Assembly (NCBI RefSeq): GCF_030687835.1
Contig: NZ_CP117449.1
Location: 5,208,001 to 5,272,000, forward strand
Source of the DNA: Pseudomonas hefeiensis
GTDB taxonomy: Bacteria > Pseudomonadota > Gammaproteobacteria > Pseudomonadales > Pseudomonadaceae
Length of the DNA stretch: 64,000 bases
Direction: 5' to 3'
Shown: positions 18,589 to 29,270 of the stretch, piece by piece
Layout: the number at the start of each line of letters is the position of its first letter
How positions within the stretch are numbered: position 1 is the first letter of the stretch
Made by a program: the position numbers and the translations under genes
Notes under the pieces: generated by a model
The model's database searches: none
Seen by the model: only the letters and a program-made list of their open reading frames with translations
What the model was told of the DNA's origin: nothing

Positions 18589-19113
18589 TCACCCAACCAA
18601 AGCTTCCAACTCTCTGGCAGCCAAGCCAGGTAACCGTCGGCCTTCTTTCGCAACGTTGACCTGCAAGGCCACCTGGGCCACATCCAACACGTTCTTGGCA
18701 AGTGAATAACTGCCCTTGGCCTGCAGCCAGGTCAGCACGTCTGCCAAGTGCCAGATAGACGCACTCCCCTCGTGCACGGGCGTCGGGAAGCTGCCAGGAT
18801 GAGCCAACATCAGCTTGCGCATGTTCTGTCGAGATACGCCTACGATTTCGGCTACCTCGGTTAGCCCGACCCAATCAGGAGCAACCTCGATCAGTTTGGC
18901 CGACGGCACCGCGCGGCGGACATCGCCTAGGGCGCTAAGGACGGCCTTGATCGCATCCGGAGCCTCCCGAGTGAACTCAAGCGCCAGCCGCCCCGGTTGC
19001 CCAATGCCTACCAGAGCGTCATCGCAGCCAGCCTCACCCAGCCGCTCGACCAGTTCATCCGCGGGACAGTCATCGCCAGCGAGCTGATATTTCAAGGTAA
19101 AGGTGTATTCCAT
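18589..19113 (-). CDS. Helix-turn-helix protein, probable antitoxin/regulator of a two-gene operon
   Basis: A 174-aa protein. Residues 1-75 form an alpha/beta domain that I do not recognise with certainty. Residues about 80-140 contain a MerR/AlpA-like helix-turn-helix (GLTEVAEIVGVSRQNMRKL) and the WHLADVLTWL segment typical of such excisionase-like domains. Its ATG lies 3 bp after the stop of the small HicA-like frame at 19117, so the two form an operon. A 7-bp inverted repeat over the promoter suggests autoregulation. I infer the antitoxin or transcription-factor half of a toxin-antitoxin pair. Confidence 0.7.
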   Translation of the reverse strand: MEYTFTLKYQLAGDDCPADELVERLGEAGCDDALVGIGQPGRLALEFTREAPDAIKAVLSALGDVRRAVPSAKLIEVAPDWVGLTEVAEIVGVSRQNMRKLMLAHPGSFPTPVHEGSASIWHLADVLTWLQAKGSYSLAKNVLDVAQVALQVNVAKEGRRLPGLAARELEALVG

Positions 19114-19116
19114 TTC

Positions 19117-19390
19117 CTAGTCCTCAGCACCGTCATCAGCTTCGCGCCAATTACGATGCGCAGTGCAATTGTCCACAACGCGCCGCAATGCTCGCGCGTG
19201 ATTGCCAGGGTTCTTTGGCGTGGTCCATATCGACGTAATGCAGAACTCACCGCAGCGGCAGTCCTCATCGTTATAAGGACAATAAGCCCGCCCCCAGGCG
19301 TGACTACCGCCGACTACTACACGCCAGTCCTGCGCTTCGGCATGCCTAAGTACTTCTTCGACCTCTTTTCGGGTGCGAGGGACGACTCAT
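19117..19390 (-). pseudogene. HicA-like small protein, frameshifted
   Basis: The ATG at 19388-19390, with GGAG upstream, opens MSRPSHPK and then hits a stop. One base shift at the AAAA in CCGAAAAGAGG gives an open frame EVEEVLRHAEAQDWRVVVGG continuing through SHAWGRAYCPYN and two CxC-type pairs to the TAG at 19117-19119. Restored, it is about 90 aa. The helix followed by a GGSH strand resembles HicA, whose catalytic histidine sits in a GSH motif. It is either an inactivated toxin or a sequence error. The neighbouring HTH gene is intact. Confidence 0.6.
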
Positions 19391-19401
19391 CCGTGATCTC
19401 C

Positions 19402-19430
19402 AGTATTCGCATGACCCACAAGGTTGTCAA
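19402..19430 (-). promoter_or_regulatory. Promoter of the HicA-like/HTH operon
   Basis: On the minus strand a perfect TTGACA -35 (19425-19430) and AATACT -10 (19402-19407) have a 17-bp spacer, just upstream of the ATG at 19390. Confidence 0.7.
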
Positions 19431-19439
19431 TCGACAACC
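19422..19439. promoter_or_regulatory. Inverted repeat over the -35 (candidate operator)
   Basis: GGTTGTC and GACAACC form a perfect 7-bp inverted repeat with a 4-base gap, covering the -35 element. This is a typical layout for autorepression by the downstream HTH protein (inference). Confidence 0.6.
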
Positions 19440-19611
19440 CTGGCTCACTCTTCAATGGCTGCGATACCCGCAGGCCATACCGCCCGATGATAAGCGCGTC
19501 TCGGTGCCCGCTGAGACGGTAATCGTAGCGAAACGTGACGGAGAAACCGCCTGACAGAAGCTTTCCTCAAAAGACCCGCAGATGAGAAACAGTAAGGCCA
19601 GTCAAAATGAA

Positions 19612-19644
19612 AAAACCCTGGAGAGGTTATCCACAGGGTTTTTC
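19612..19644. terminator. Bidirectional terminator
   Basis: AAAACCCTG ... CAGGGTTTT with flanking A and T runs can act on both strands. It follows the transporter remnant on the minus strand. Confidence 0.7.
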
Positions 19645-19664
19645 TGTACACATCGATACGGTGG

Positions 19665-19772
19665 TCATTCGTGCAGCAAACGCGCTTTGTCACCTCGTAG
19701 CGTGAAAAAAGCCAAAGCCGTCGCGACGATGAACAAGGCGGGCACGAGGAAAATCCAGGAGTACGGAGCTTG
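19665..19772 (-). pseudogene. C-terminal remnant of an MFS transporter
   Basis: A 35-codon frame reads QAPYSWIFLVPALFIVATAL and continues to a charged tail ending LLHE before a stop. It looks like the last membrane helix and tail of a major-facilitator protein. Upstream in this frame a stop appears at once, so only the end of a gene remains. Confidence 0.45.
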
Positions 19773-20106
19773 GCATGAAGTGCTTCAACGGTCGACGGGC
19801 TTTCCCGGGCGATACCGATCAATCACGCCAGCACCCGCTCCACCGTCCTCCGCAAACGCCCGCGAGACGGCATCAACGATCTCGGCCCACACCCCGACCT
19901 GTTGTAGTACGGGCATTCCAGAAATGATGTCGTGCACCTGATCTTGTCAGCTAACGGTTAAGGCTGTAAAAAAACGATTAGATAACAAGAGCCGCGCACA
20001 AAAACGATTATCTTTAACAGCCAGGTCGTCAGAGCAGGGGAAGAGCTTGAACTGCCTCTTCCTCCCTCCGATCACAGAATCGACGTTGCATCGATTTCAG
20101 AATAAC

Positions 20107-20123
20107 GGGGGTTAATATCCCCC
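20107..20123 (-). terminator. Weak hairpin after guaA
   Basis: GGGGG/CCCCC with a 7-base loop lies 12 bp after the guaA stop, followed on the minus strand by GTTATT. A weak terminator at best. Confidence 0.35.
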
Positions 20124-20134
20124 AGGATTTTCCG

Positions 20135-21712
20135 TCACTCCCACTCAATCGTCGCCGGCGGCTTGCTCGACACGTCATACGTCACGCGAGAAATACCTTC
20201 GATTTCATTGATGATGCGTCCGGAAACGGTCTCCAGCAGCTCGTACGGCAGGTGTGCCCAGCGAGCGGTCATGAAGTCGATGGTTTCCACGGCGCGCAGG
20301 GCCACGACCCAGGCGTAGCGACGGCCATCGCCGACCACGCCAACCGATTTCACCGGCTGGAACACCACGAACGCCTGGCTGACCTTGTGGTACCAGTCGG
20401 CCTTGCGCAGTTCTTCGATGAAGATATGGTCGGCGCGACGCAGCAGGTCGGCGTATTCCTTCTTCACTTCACCGAGGATCCGCACGCCCAGGCCTGGGCC
20501 CGGGAATGGGTGGCGGTAGACCATGTCGTACGGCAGGCCCAGCTCCAGGCCGAGGCGACGCACCTCGTCCTTGAACAGCTCGCGCAGCGGCTCGACCAGC
20601 TTGAGGTTCATTTCTTCCGGCAGGCCACCGACGTTGTGGTGGGACTTGATCACGTGGGCCTTGCCGCTCTTGGCGCCAGCCGACTCGATCACGTCGGGGT
20701 AGATGGTGCCTTGGGCCAGGTACTTGATGTTGTCGAGCTTGCAGGATTCGGCATCGAACACGTCGATGAAGGTGCGGCCGATGATCTTGCGCTTCTTCTC
20801 CGGGTCGGACTCGCCGGCCAGGTTGTTCAGGAACTGCTCTTCGGCGTTGGCGCGGATCACCTTGACGCCCATGTTCTCGGCGAACATGGCCATCACTTGC
20901 TCGCCTTCGTGCAGGCGCAGCAGGCCGTTGTCGACGAAGACGCAAGTCAGTTGATCGCCGATGGCCTTGTGCAGCAATGCGGCAACCACCGAGGAGTCCA
21001 CGCCGCCGGACAGGCCGAGCAGCACGTTGTCGGTGCCAACCTGGGCACGAACCTGGGCGATGGCGTCTTCAGCGATTTTCGATGGCGTCCACAGGGCTTC
21101 GCACTCGCAGATATCGAGGATGAAGCGCGACAGGATGCGACCGCCCTGCTTGGTATGGGTCACTTCCGGGTGGAACTGCACGCCGTAGTAACGGCGATCA
21201 TCGTTGAACATGCCGGCAATCGGGCAGCTCGGGGTGCTGGCCAGGATGTGGAAGTTTTCCGGCATCTTGGTGACCTTGTCACCGTGGCTCATCCACACGT
21301 CAAGGCCAAACAGGCCGTCGGCGTCGATGTGGTCTTCGATGCCGTCCAGCAGGCGGCTCTTGCCGACCACGTCGACGCGGGCATAACCGAACTCACGCAG
21401 GTCGGAACCTTCTACCTTGCCGCCCAGCTGTTCAGCCATGGTCTGCATGCCGTAGCAGATACCGAAGACCGGTACGCCCAGGTCGAACACTGCTTGCGGG
21501 CAACGCGGGCTGTCGGCTTCGTGCACAGACTCGGGGCCGCCGGCGAGGATGACGCCTTTAGGCGCGAATTCGCGAATCGCTTCGTCATCCATGTCGAACG
21601 GATGCAATTCGCAGTACACGCCGATTTCACGCACGCGGCGGGCGATCAGCTGGGTGTACTGGGAACCGAAGTCGAGGATCAGGATGCGGTGAGCGTGAAT
21701 GTCGAGGGCCAT
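20135..21712 (-). CDS. guaA: GMP synthase (glutamine-hydrolysing)
   Basis: GuaA aminates XMP to GMP. The 525-aa protein has a class I glutamine amidotransferase domain (about 1-205) with the triad Cys86 (GICYG), His181 and Glu183 (QFHPE), an ATP pyrophosphatase domain with PP-loop SGGVDS at 235-240, and the C-terminal dimerisation domain ending PPATIEWE. It follows guaB with a 79-bp gap, the usual guaBA operon. The 3' end of guaA is a known integration site for genomic islands, relevant to the debris downstream. Confidence 0.97.
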   Translation of the reverse strand: MALDIHAHRILILDFGSQYTQLIARRVREIGVYCELHPFDMDDEAIREFAPKGVILAGGPESVHEADSPRCPQAVFDLGVPVFGICYGMQTMAEQLGGKVEGSDLREFGYARVDVVGKSRLLDGIEDHIDADGLFGLDVWMSHGDKVTKMPENFHILASTPSCPIAGMFNDDRRYYGVQFHPEVTHTKQGGRILSRFILDICECEALWTPSKIAEDAIAQVRAQVGTDNVLLGLSGGVDSSVVAALLHKAIGDQLTCVFVDNGLLRLHEGEQVMAMFAENMGVKVIRANAEEQFLNNLAGESDPEKKRKIIGRTFIDVFDAESCKLDNIKYLAQGTIYPDVIESAGAKSGKAHVIKSHHNVGGLPEEMNLKLVEPLRELFKDEVRRLGLELGLPYDMVYRHPFPGPGLGVRILGEVKKEYADLLRRADHIFIEELRKADWYHKVSQAFVVFQPVKSVGVVGDGRRYAWVVALRAVETIDFMTARWAHLPYELLETVSGRIINEIEGISRVTYDVSSKPPATIEWE

Positions 21713-21791
21713 GACTCATTCTCATGTAGTGAATCAGAAACAACTCGGGGCTGAATGAACAGCCCCGGTGATTAACGTTTTGCTGAAGGCC

Positions 21792-23339
<1,548 letters not shown>

Positions 23340-23397
23340 CTATTATTGCCGGGGTGATTGAAGGGGCTAAACACTGCCCGATTGCCACACATTCCCT

Positions 23398-23502
23398 TGT
23401 GGGAGCCAAGCTTGCTCGCGATGAACGATGACGCGGTCCTGCAGTTAACCCGCGTCGCCCCCATCGCGAGCAAGCTTGGCTCCCACAAAGCCTGCTCCCA
23501 CA
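23398..23502. repeat. REP doublet
   Basis: TGTGGGAGCCAAGCTTGCTCG and its complement flank an inner GACGCGG-type stem; an extra GCTCCCACA half site ends it. Located between guaB's promoter and the next gene's 3' end. Confidence 0.85.
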
Positions 23503-23520
23503 TGGGTTATTGCGGCGCCC

Positions 23521-24069
23521 TTACAACTCCACCTTCACCCAACTCACCGGCTGATCCAGCCAATCGGCGAACTCGTCGATAAAGTCCTGCTTGAACCCCG
23601 CCTCGAGCCAGTTGTTGAAGATAAACCCCAGGTTGGAGAAGCCACACGGTTGCAGGTACAGAAACCCGTTGATGTCATCTTCGTGCCCACACTCAGGGCA
23701 GGTGAAGTTATCGGTGCGGGCCGGCATCCAGTCTTCCAGGCTTTCGAACAGCGCCTCACCGATTTCCTTGCGGCATTCGGCGCAGCCCGCTTCCTCGAGA
23801 AAGCCTTTGGCCGGGGTATAGATGCAGCGCTTGGTGATGATTTCCAGGCCATTGACCGGTTCGCCAAACGGCAAGGCCTCAGGGTGCAGGACCACGTCGC
23901 GGGCGCCGGGGGCGATGGCGTGGGCCATGCGATTGCCGGTCCGCCCGCAGGTGGTCAGTTGTTCTTCGACGATATTCTTGCGCACCAGCCAACGCACAAT
24001 CGCCCGGGCCCGAGGCTCGTGGACCGGCAAGGAGGAAATTTTCGGGACGATGATGCTTTGCGAATTCAT
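23521..24069 (-). CDS. Conserved zinc-ribbon-like protein of unknown function
   Basis: A 182-aa soluble protein that I do not recognise by function. It has two CxxC pairs in the middle and C-terminal half (GCAECRKE and FTCPECGHEDD) that could bind one zinc, and an acidic, aromatic C-terminus (FADWLDQPVSWVKVEL). It is found near guaB/xseA in pseudomonads to my knowledge, sometimes carrying a doubtful sugar-transporter label that the sequence does not support. The ATG at 24069 is chosen because the upstream extension overlaps the divergent xseA start. Confidence 0.75.
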   Translation of the reverse strand: MNSQSIIVPKISSLPVHEPRARAIVRWLVRKNIVEEQLTTCGRTGNRMAHAIAPGARDVVLHPEALPFGEPVNGLEIITKRCIYTPAKGFLEEAGCAECRKEIGEALFESLEDWMPARTDNFTCPECGHEDDINGFLYLQPCGFSNLGFIFNNWLEAGFKQDFIDEFADWLDQPVSWVKVEL

Positions 24070-24220
24070 GGGACATCCTGCGGTGAATCTACGGGTGGCG
24101 ACGAGCAAGCCCGCGCCCGCCTTGAACCTATGGGCAATGGAGCATTGTACCGCGCCGATTCCCGGAAGGTTTTTCGCTGAACATGGAGATTGAGCAGCGA
24201 ATGCCCTTATCATGCCGTCC

Positions 24221-25600
24221 ATGATTAGAGATCCCTTTGCCCGACTGGGCCTGGACCGCGAGGTCCTGACTGTCAGCCAGCTCAACGGCCGTGCGCGGGT
24301 GTTGCTTGAAGACGTGTTCAGCAACATCTGGGTCGAGGGCGAAATTTCCAACCTTGCCCGGCCGGCCTCCGGCCATGTGTATTTCACCCTCAAGGACAGC
24401 GGCGCCCAGGTGCGCTGCGCACTGTTCCGGCAAAATGCCGCGCGAGTGCGTCAGGCCCTCAAAGACGGGCTGGCGGTGAAAGTACGCGGCAAGGTCTCAC
24501 TGTTCGAGGGCCGCGGCGACTATCAGCTGATTCTCGACACCGTGGAACCGGCGGGCGATGGCGCCCTGCGCCTGGCCTTCGATGCGCTCAAGGAAAAGCT
24601 CAGCGCCGAAGGCCTGTTCAGCGCCGAACGCAAGGTGCCGCTGCCGGCCCATCCGCAACGCATCGGCATCATCAGTTCACCCACCGGCGCGGTGATCCGC
24701 GACATCATCAGCGTCTTCCGCCGCCGTGCGCCGCAGATTTCGCTGACGCTGATCCCCACCGCCGTACAGGGCCGCGAAGCCACCGCGCAAATCGTTCGCG
24801 CGCTGAAACTGGCGGATGCCCGGGGGTTCGATGCGCTGATCCTGGCCCGGGGCGGCGGCTCGCTGGAAGACTTGTGGTGCTTCAACGAAGAAGCCGTGGC
24901 ACGAGCGGTGGACGCCTGCGTCACGCCGATCGTCAGCGCCGTCGGCCATGAAACCGACGTATCCATCAGCGATTTCGTCGCTGACGTGCGCGCCCCGACC
25001 CCGTCCGCCGCTGCCGAACTGCTGGCACCCGATGCCGGCGACTTGGTGCGCCGGGTCGAAAGCCTGCACCGGCGGCTGGTGATGCGCATGCGCGACCGGC
25101 TGATGCGCGATCAATTGCGCCTCGAAGGCCTGACCCGACGCCTGCGCCACCCTGGTGAGCGTCTGCGCCAGCAGGCCCAGCGCCTCGACGACCTGGACAT
25201 GCGCATGCGCCGGGCCTTCGAGCGCAGCCTCAATACCCGCCGCGAACGTCTGATCCGCCTGGAAACCCGCCTGGCCGGGCAACACCCGGGCCGGCAACTG
25301 GCAATGCTGCGCCAGCGCCTGGACAGCCTCGCCTCGCGCTTGCCCCGGGCCATGCGCGAGGGGCTGAAGGCGCGACGCCTGCAACTGCAAAACCAGATGC
25401 AGACGCTGCACATCGTCAGCCCCCTGGCGACCCTCGGCCGGGGCTACAGCATTTTGCTGGACGAACGCGGCCAGGCGATCCGCCGCGCCGGACAGACCCA
25501 AACCGGCCAGCGCCTGACGGCGCGGCTCGGTGAAGGCGAACTGCTGGTGCGGGTCGAAGACAATCACCTGACGCCGGTCACCCTTTCTCTATTGGATTGA
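24221..25600 (+). CDS. xseA: Exodeoxyribonuclease VII large subunit
   Basis: XseA with XseB forms exonuclease VII, which degrades single-stranded DNA from both ends. The 459-aa protein has an N-terminal OB fold (about 15-110, LTVSQLNGRARVLLEDVF), the catalytic domain with the LARGGGSLEDLW motif and VGHETDVSISDFVAD region, and a long coiled coil. The ATG at 24221 matches the family; an in-frame ATG at 24212 adds three residues. The next gene starts 3 bp downstream, indicating an operon. Confidence 0.95.
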   Translation: MIRDPFARLGLDREVLTVSQLNGRARVLLEDVFSNIWVEGEISNLARPASGHVYFTLKDSGAQVRCALFRQNAARVRQALKDGLAVKVRGKVSLFEGRGDYQLILDTVEPAGDGALRLAFDALKEKLSAEGLFSAERKVPLPAHPQRIGIISSPTGAVIRDIISVFRRRAPQISLTLIPTAVQGREATAQIVRALKLADARGFDALILARGGGSLEDLWCFNEEAVARAVDACVTPIVSAVGHETDVSISDFVADVRAPTPSAAAELLAPDAGDLVRRVESLHRRLVMRMRDRLMRDQLRLEGLTRRLRHPGERLRQQAQRLDDLDMRMRRAFERSLNTRRERLIRLETRLAGQHPGRQLAMLRQRLDSLASRLPRAMREGLKARRLQLQNQMQTLHIVSPLATLGRGYSILLDERGQAIRRAGQTQTGQRLTARLGEGELLVRVEDNHLTPVTLSLLD

Positions 25601-25603
25601 TTC

Positions 25604-26425
25604 ATGCCGCGATATCTCGCCCCATTGCTCTTGCTGTGCCTGACCTTCAACGCCAACGCCGACAGTTACATCACTCGCCTGCTGAACAAACCGGTGCCCG
25701 GCGGCGTGGCCGTGGTGGACCTGGGCAGCGCCGCCCAGCCGCCAAAAGCCAGTTACCAGGGCAAACCGGTGCTGGTGGTCAAGGAAAAGGACAACTGGCT
25801 GGCAATTGTCGGCATCCCGCTGACGGTCAAGCCCGGCACCCAGCAGATCAGCAGTGGCGGCAGCACCCAGCCGTTCGTGGTCGGCTATAAAAAGTACCCC
25901 GAGCAACACATCACCCTGAAGAATAAGCGCCAGGTCAATCCGAACCCGGCGGACCTCAAACGCATCAACGCCGAACTGGCCATACAACTGAAGGCCTATC
26001 GCAGCTTCAGCCCGAACATCCCCAGCAACCTGCTGCTGGACAAGCCGGTCAATGGTCCGATGTCGAGCAAGTTCGGCGTGCGGCGCTTCTTCAACGGCGA
26101 AGAGCGCAATCCCCACGCTGGCCTGGACTTCGCCGTGCCCGCCGGCACACCCATCAAGACTCCCGCCGCTGGCAAGGTGATCCTCACCGGCAATTACTTC
26201 TTCAATGGCAACACCGTCTTCGTTGACCATGGCCAGGGTTTCATCAGCATGTTCTGCCACCTGTCGAAGATCGACGTGAAGGTCGGCCAGCCACTCAAGC
26301 GCGGCACCGTTGTCGGCAAAGTCGGCTCCACGGGCCGGGCGACGGGACCGCACATGCACTGGAACATCAGCCTGAACGATGCACGGGTAGACCCGGCGAT
26401 TTTTATCGGGGCGTTCCAACCCTGA
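25604..26425 (+). CDS. M23-family peptidoglycan endopeptidase
   Basis: A 273-aa exported protein: signal peptide 1-19 (ending NANA), a beta-rich N-terminal domain, and a LytM/M23 domain (about 155-265) with zinc-binding motifs NPHAGLDF, FCHLSK and GPHMHW. All expected metal and catalytic histidines are visible, so it should be an active DD-endopeptidase that cuts peptide cross-links. It follows xseA by 3 bp. Confidence 0.9.
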   Translation: MPRYLAPLLLLCLTFNANADSYITRLLNKPVPGGVAVVDLGSAAQPPKASYQGKPVLVVKEKDNWLAIVGIPLTVKPGTQQISSGGSTQPFVVGYKKYPEQHITLKNKRQVNPNPADLKRINAELAIQLKAYRSFSPNIPSNLLLDKPVNGPMSSKFGVRRFFNGEERNPHAGLDFAVPAGTPIKTPAAGKVILTGNYFFNGNTVFVDHGQGFISMFCHLSKIDVKVGQPLKRGTVVGKVGSTGRATGPHMHWNISLNDARVDPAIFIGAFQP

Positions 26426-26450
26426 GTTTTTTGCGGTGAGGCCACTGGCC

Positions 26451-26547
26451 TCTTCGCGAGCAGGCTCGCTCCCACATTGGGCCCTCTTGTGAACACAACA
26501 TTTGCAACCCACAGAGATCCCCTGTGGGAGCGAGCCTGCTCGCGATG
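26451..26547. repeat. REP doublet
   Basis: Arms CGCGAGCAGGCTCGCTCCCACA and TGTGGGAGCGAGCCTGCTCGCG face each other about 45 bp apart, the reverse orientation of most copies in the window. Confidence 0.85.
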
Positions 26548-26725
26548 ACGGCAGCCGCACCACCACTATCCCGGGAATTGCCAAGCCCTAAATATCGACG
26601 CAATCCTTAGGATACAAACTGTCTATATGCGCGATTAAATCTCGCAAACCCGCCTAAAAACAGAACTTATCTCAATTTTTGTCGACTGCTTGCGATCCGC
26701 CCTCCGCGCGGTTAGGGTTGAAAGC

Positions 26726-26803
26726 ATGAAGACCTCTCATACCCTCATTCAGCTTCGCCAGCACCGCAGCCTGTGCCTCGTCAGCGCACGACTGCCGGGC
26801 TGA
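26726..26803 (+). CDS. Possible leuA leader peptide
   Basis: A 25-codon frame begins with ATG after an AGGG and reads MKTSHTLIQLRQHRSLCLVS plus five residues. Five of 25 codons are leucine, and it ends 92 bp before leuA. Position and composition suggest a leader peptide for attenuation, but there is no leucine run and I see no clear terminator with a U-run between it and leuA. Tentative. Confidence 0.35.
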   Translation: MKTSHTLIQLRQHRSLCLVSARLPG

Positions 26804-26895
26804 ATCGCGGCACCTCGTTCCGGCTGTAAAGCCACCCCCGTCCGAACCACCGGCAGGCCGCCTTTTCCCGGCCACGACAATAAAAGGATTCCCCG

Positions 26896-28575
26896 ATGAG
26901 CATGCTCAAAGACCCGTCTTCCAAATACCGCGCCTTCCCGACCATCAACCTGCCGGATCGCACCTGGCCGTCGAAGACCATCACCGCCGCGCCGATCTGG
27001 TGCAGCTCCGACCTGCGTGACGGCAATCAGTCGCTGATCGAGCCGATGGACGCCACCAAAAAGCTGCGTTTCTGGAAAACCCTGGTCGCCGTGGGCGTGA
27101 AGGAAATCGAAGCGTCGTTCCCGGCGGCTTCGCAGACCGACTTCGACTTCGTGCGTACCCTCATCGAAGAAGGCCACATCCCGGACGACACCACCATCCA
27201 GGTGCTGACCCAGGCCCGTGAAGACCTGATCGCCCGTACGTTCGAATCCCTTCGCGGGGCGAAAAAAGCCATCGTCCACCTGTACAACGCCACCTGCCCG
27301 TCGTTCCGCCGCATCGTGTTCAACCAGGACAAGGAAGGCGTGAAGGAAATCGCGGTGAACGCGGCCAAGCTGTTCGTCAAATACGCAGCGCAACAGCCAG
27401 AAACCCAGTGGCAGTTCGAGTACTCGCCGGAAACCTTCAGTGCTACCGAGCTGGAGTTCGCCAAGGAAGTCTGCGACGCGGTGATCGAAGTCTGGAACCC
27501 GACGCCCGAGCGCAAGGTCATCCTCAACCTGCCCGCTACCGTGGAAGTCGCCACGCCGAACATCTACGCCGACCAGATCGAGTGGTTCCACCGCAACATC
27601 ACCCGTCGTGACAGCGTGCTTATCAGCCTGCACACCCACAACGACCGTGGCACCGGCGTAGCCGCCACTGAACTGGGCCTGATGGCCGGCGCCGACCGTG
27701 TCGAAGGTTGCCTGTTCGGCAACGGCGAGCGCACCGGTAACGTCGACCTGGTGACCGTCGCGCTGAACCTCTACACCCAGGGCATCCACCCGGAGCTGGA
27801 TTTCTCCGACATCGACGGCGTGCGCAAAGTGGTCGAAGAGTGCAACCAGATCCCGGTGCATCCTCGTCACCCGTACGTGGGCGACCTGGTTCACACCGCA
27901 TTCTCCGGCTCCCACCAGGATGCGATCCGCAAGGGCTTCGCCCAGCAGAAACCCGACACCCTGTGGGAAGTGCCTTACCTGCCGATCGACCCGGCTGACA
28001 TCGGCCGCAGCTACGAGGCGGTGATCCGCGTCAACAGCCAGTCGGGCAAGGGTGGCATTGCCTACCTGCTGGAGCAGGAATACGGCATCAGCCTGCCGCG
28101 TCGCATGCAGATCGAGTTCAGCCAGGTGGTGCAGCGCGAAACCGATCGCCTGGGCCTGGAAATGACCGCCCAGCAGATCCACGCCCTGCTCCACAGCGAG
28201 TACCTGCAAGCCAACACCCCGTACGCGCTGGTCAGCCATCGTCTGCAGGAAGAAAACGGCAACAGCTCCGTGGAAGTCGAAGTGGCCAGCAAGGGCCAGG
28301 GCGAGACCAATCTGCACTGGCGCGGCAAAGGCAACGGCGCGCTGGAAGCGCTGGTGGCCGGCCTGCCGATTCCGGTGGAAATCATGGACTACAACGAACA
28401 CGCTATCGGCGCCGGCACCAATGCCAAGGCTGCGGCGTACATCGAGCTGCGGGTCAACGGTGAGCGTGCGGTACACGGCGTTGGCATTGATGAAAACATC
28501 ACCACTGCCAGCTTCAAGGCCCTGTTCAGCGCGCTGAACCGCTCCCTGAGCCAGCCGGAAGCCAAAGCGGCCTGA
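26896..28575 (+). CDS. leuA: 2-isopropylmalate synthase (long LeuA2 type)
   Basis: Condenses acetyl-CoA with 2-oxoisovalerate, the first step of leucine synthesis. The 559-aa length and N-terminus [19 protein letters not shown] are of the longer LeuA form. The HMGL-type catalytic barrel contains [10 protein letters not shown] at about residues 37-46 and HTHNDRGTG; the C-terminal regulatory domain (about 430-555) binds leucine for feedback inhibition. A strong terminator follows. Confidence 0.96.
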   Translation: MSMLKDPSSKYRAFPTINLPDRTWPSKTITAAPIWCSSDLRDGNQSLIEPMDATKKLRFWKTLVAVGVKEIEASFPAASQTDFDFVRTLIEEGHIPDDTTIQVLTQAREDLIARTFESLRGAKKAIVHLYNATCPSFRRIVFNQDKEGVKEIAVNAAKLFVKYAAQQPETQWQFEYSPETFSATELEFAKEVCDAVIEVWNPTPERKVILNLPATVEVATPNIYADQIEWFHRNITRRDSVLISLHTHNDRGTGVAATELGLMAGADRVEGCLFGNGERTGNVDLVTVALNLYTQGIHPELDFSDIDGVRKVVEECNQIPVHPRHPYVGDLVHTAFSGSHQDAIRKGFAQQKPDTLWEVPYLPIDPADIGRSYEAVIRVNSQSGKGGIAYLLEQEYGISLPRRMQIEFSQVVQRETDRLGLEMTAQQIHALLHSEYLQANTPYALVSHRLQEENGNSSVEVEVASKGQGETNLHWRGKGNGALEALVAGLPIPVEIMDYNEHAIGAGTNAKAAAYIELRVNGERAVHGVGIDENITTASFKALFSALNRSLSQPEAKAA

Positions 28576-28592
28576 TGGTTTAGCTGGAATGC

Positions 28593-28629
28593 AAAAAGGC
28601 CCCGGGGTGTGAACCCTGGGGCCTTTTTG
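28593..28629 (+). terminator. Terminator of leuA
   Basis: Stem GGCCCCGGGG / CCCTGGGGCC followed by TTTTTG, 20 bp after the leuA stop. Confidence 0.9.
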
Positions 28630-28661
28630 TTTGGCTCGGGATTTGGGGGTGGCTGTTCCGA

Positions 28662-28762
28662 CGCCTTCGCGAGCAAGCCCGCTCCCACGGGAGGTTTCTG
28701 CCGGGCACAGAATCTGTGTCCACCGCAGATCCACTGTGGGAGCGGGCTTGCTCGCGAAGGCG
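28662..28762. repeat. REP doublet
   Basis: CGCGAGCAAGCCCGCTCCCAC and GTGGGAGCGGGCTTGCTCGCG face each other about 45 bp apart. Confidence 0.85.
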
Positions 28763-28783
28763 CCCTACCAGACGGCCGGGATG

Positions 28784-29200
28784 TCAGGCATGGGTATCAA
28801 TCGAAACGGTCATCGCCTGCAGCAAAGCGGCCTGTAAGGTCTGCAATGTGGCCTGGGTCGCCATGATCTGGGTCTGGATCGCCATGGCTTCCTGGGCTTT
28901 CTGCTCCTGGTTGGCCTGGCTTTTCTGCACGCGAGCCAACTGGGCCTGCTGCTCGGCCAGCAACTTCTCGGTCTGCTCGATCTGTTTCTTCAACTGTTCG
29001 ATGACATCGCCACTGCCACTGGCCGGAGCGCCCGCGATGTTCGCGCCACTGGTGTCAACTTTCAACTGCTGGTCTTTGTCATCGCTGGCGTCAGTCGATA
29101 CCGCAGGACTGACCGCTGCTTCATCTTCCGCACCCTTGATGGAGACCTTAGGTGCAGAGAGTGGGTATGGATTTACCGTGGTTGCGCTGATGCTGGTCAT
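28784..29200 (-). CDS. Coiled-coil protein resembling FlxA
   Basis: A 138-aa protein with a low-complexity, Ser/Ala/Asp-rich first half and a long coiled coil (about 65-110, VIEQLKKQIEQTEKLLAEQQ and onward). This layout resembles FlxA-like proteins, whose role is poorly known. No signal peptide or membrane helix. It stands alone between leuA and the amidase gene. Confidence 0.65.
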   Translation of the reverse strand: MTSISATTVNPYPLSAPKVSIKGAEDEAAVSPAVSTDASDDKDQQLKVDTSGANIAGAPASGSGDVIEQLKKQIEQTEKLLAEQQAQLARVQKSQANQEQKAQEAMAIQTQIMATQATLQTLQAALLQAMTVSIDTHA

Positions 29201-29270
29201 AATGGACTTCTCCTTGGCTGCCCCGGTTATCGGCCACCATCAGCGCTTCTGAAGGGCTGAATCGTTTCAA

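Larger units (their letters stand above)
19391..20134. other. Gene-poor accessory patch beside guaA
   Basis: This 744-bp stretch holds the operon promoter, a transporter tail, a bidirectional terminator and short coding-like debris. On the minus strand, frame 19808-19955, a 48-codon segment (…VLQQVGVWAEIVDAVSRAF…) has no start codon and no family I recognise. AAAAACGATTA occurs twice 30 bp apart (19970, 20000). It looks like the scar of gained and lost DNA. Confidence 0.5.
26426..26895. other. Intergenic region upstream of leuA
   Basis: 470 bp with a REP doublet (26451-26547), an AT-rich stretch that probably holds the leuA promoter, and a possible leader peptide (26726-26803). Confidence 0.6.

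Noticed and set aside
19445-19822. 125-aa minus-strand frame
   Set aside because: It crosses a terminator and the promoter region. The recognisable transporter tail is in a different frame.
20252-21754. 500-aa plus-strand frame
   Set aside because: Antisense shadow of guaA, with composition typical of such shadows (His/Gln/Val-rich) and no family similarity.
26749-28734. 661-aa minus-strand open frame
   Set aside because: It is antisense to leuA, whose product is clear. GC-rich codon bias leaves the opposite strand open.
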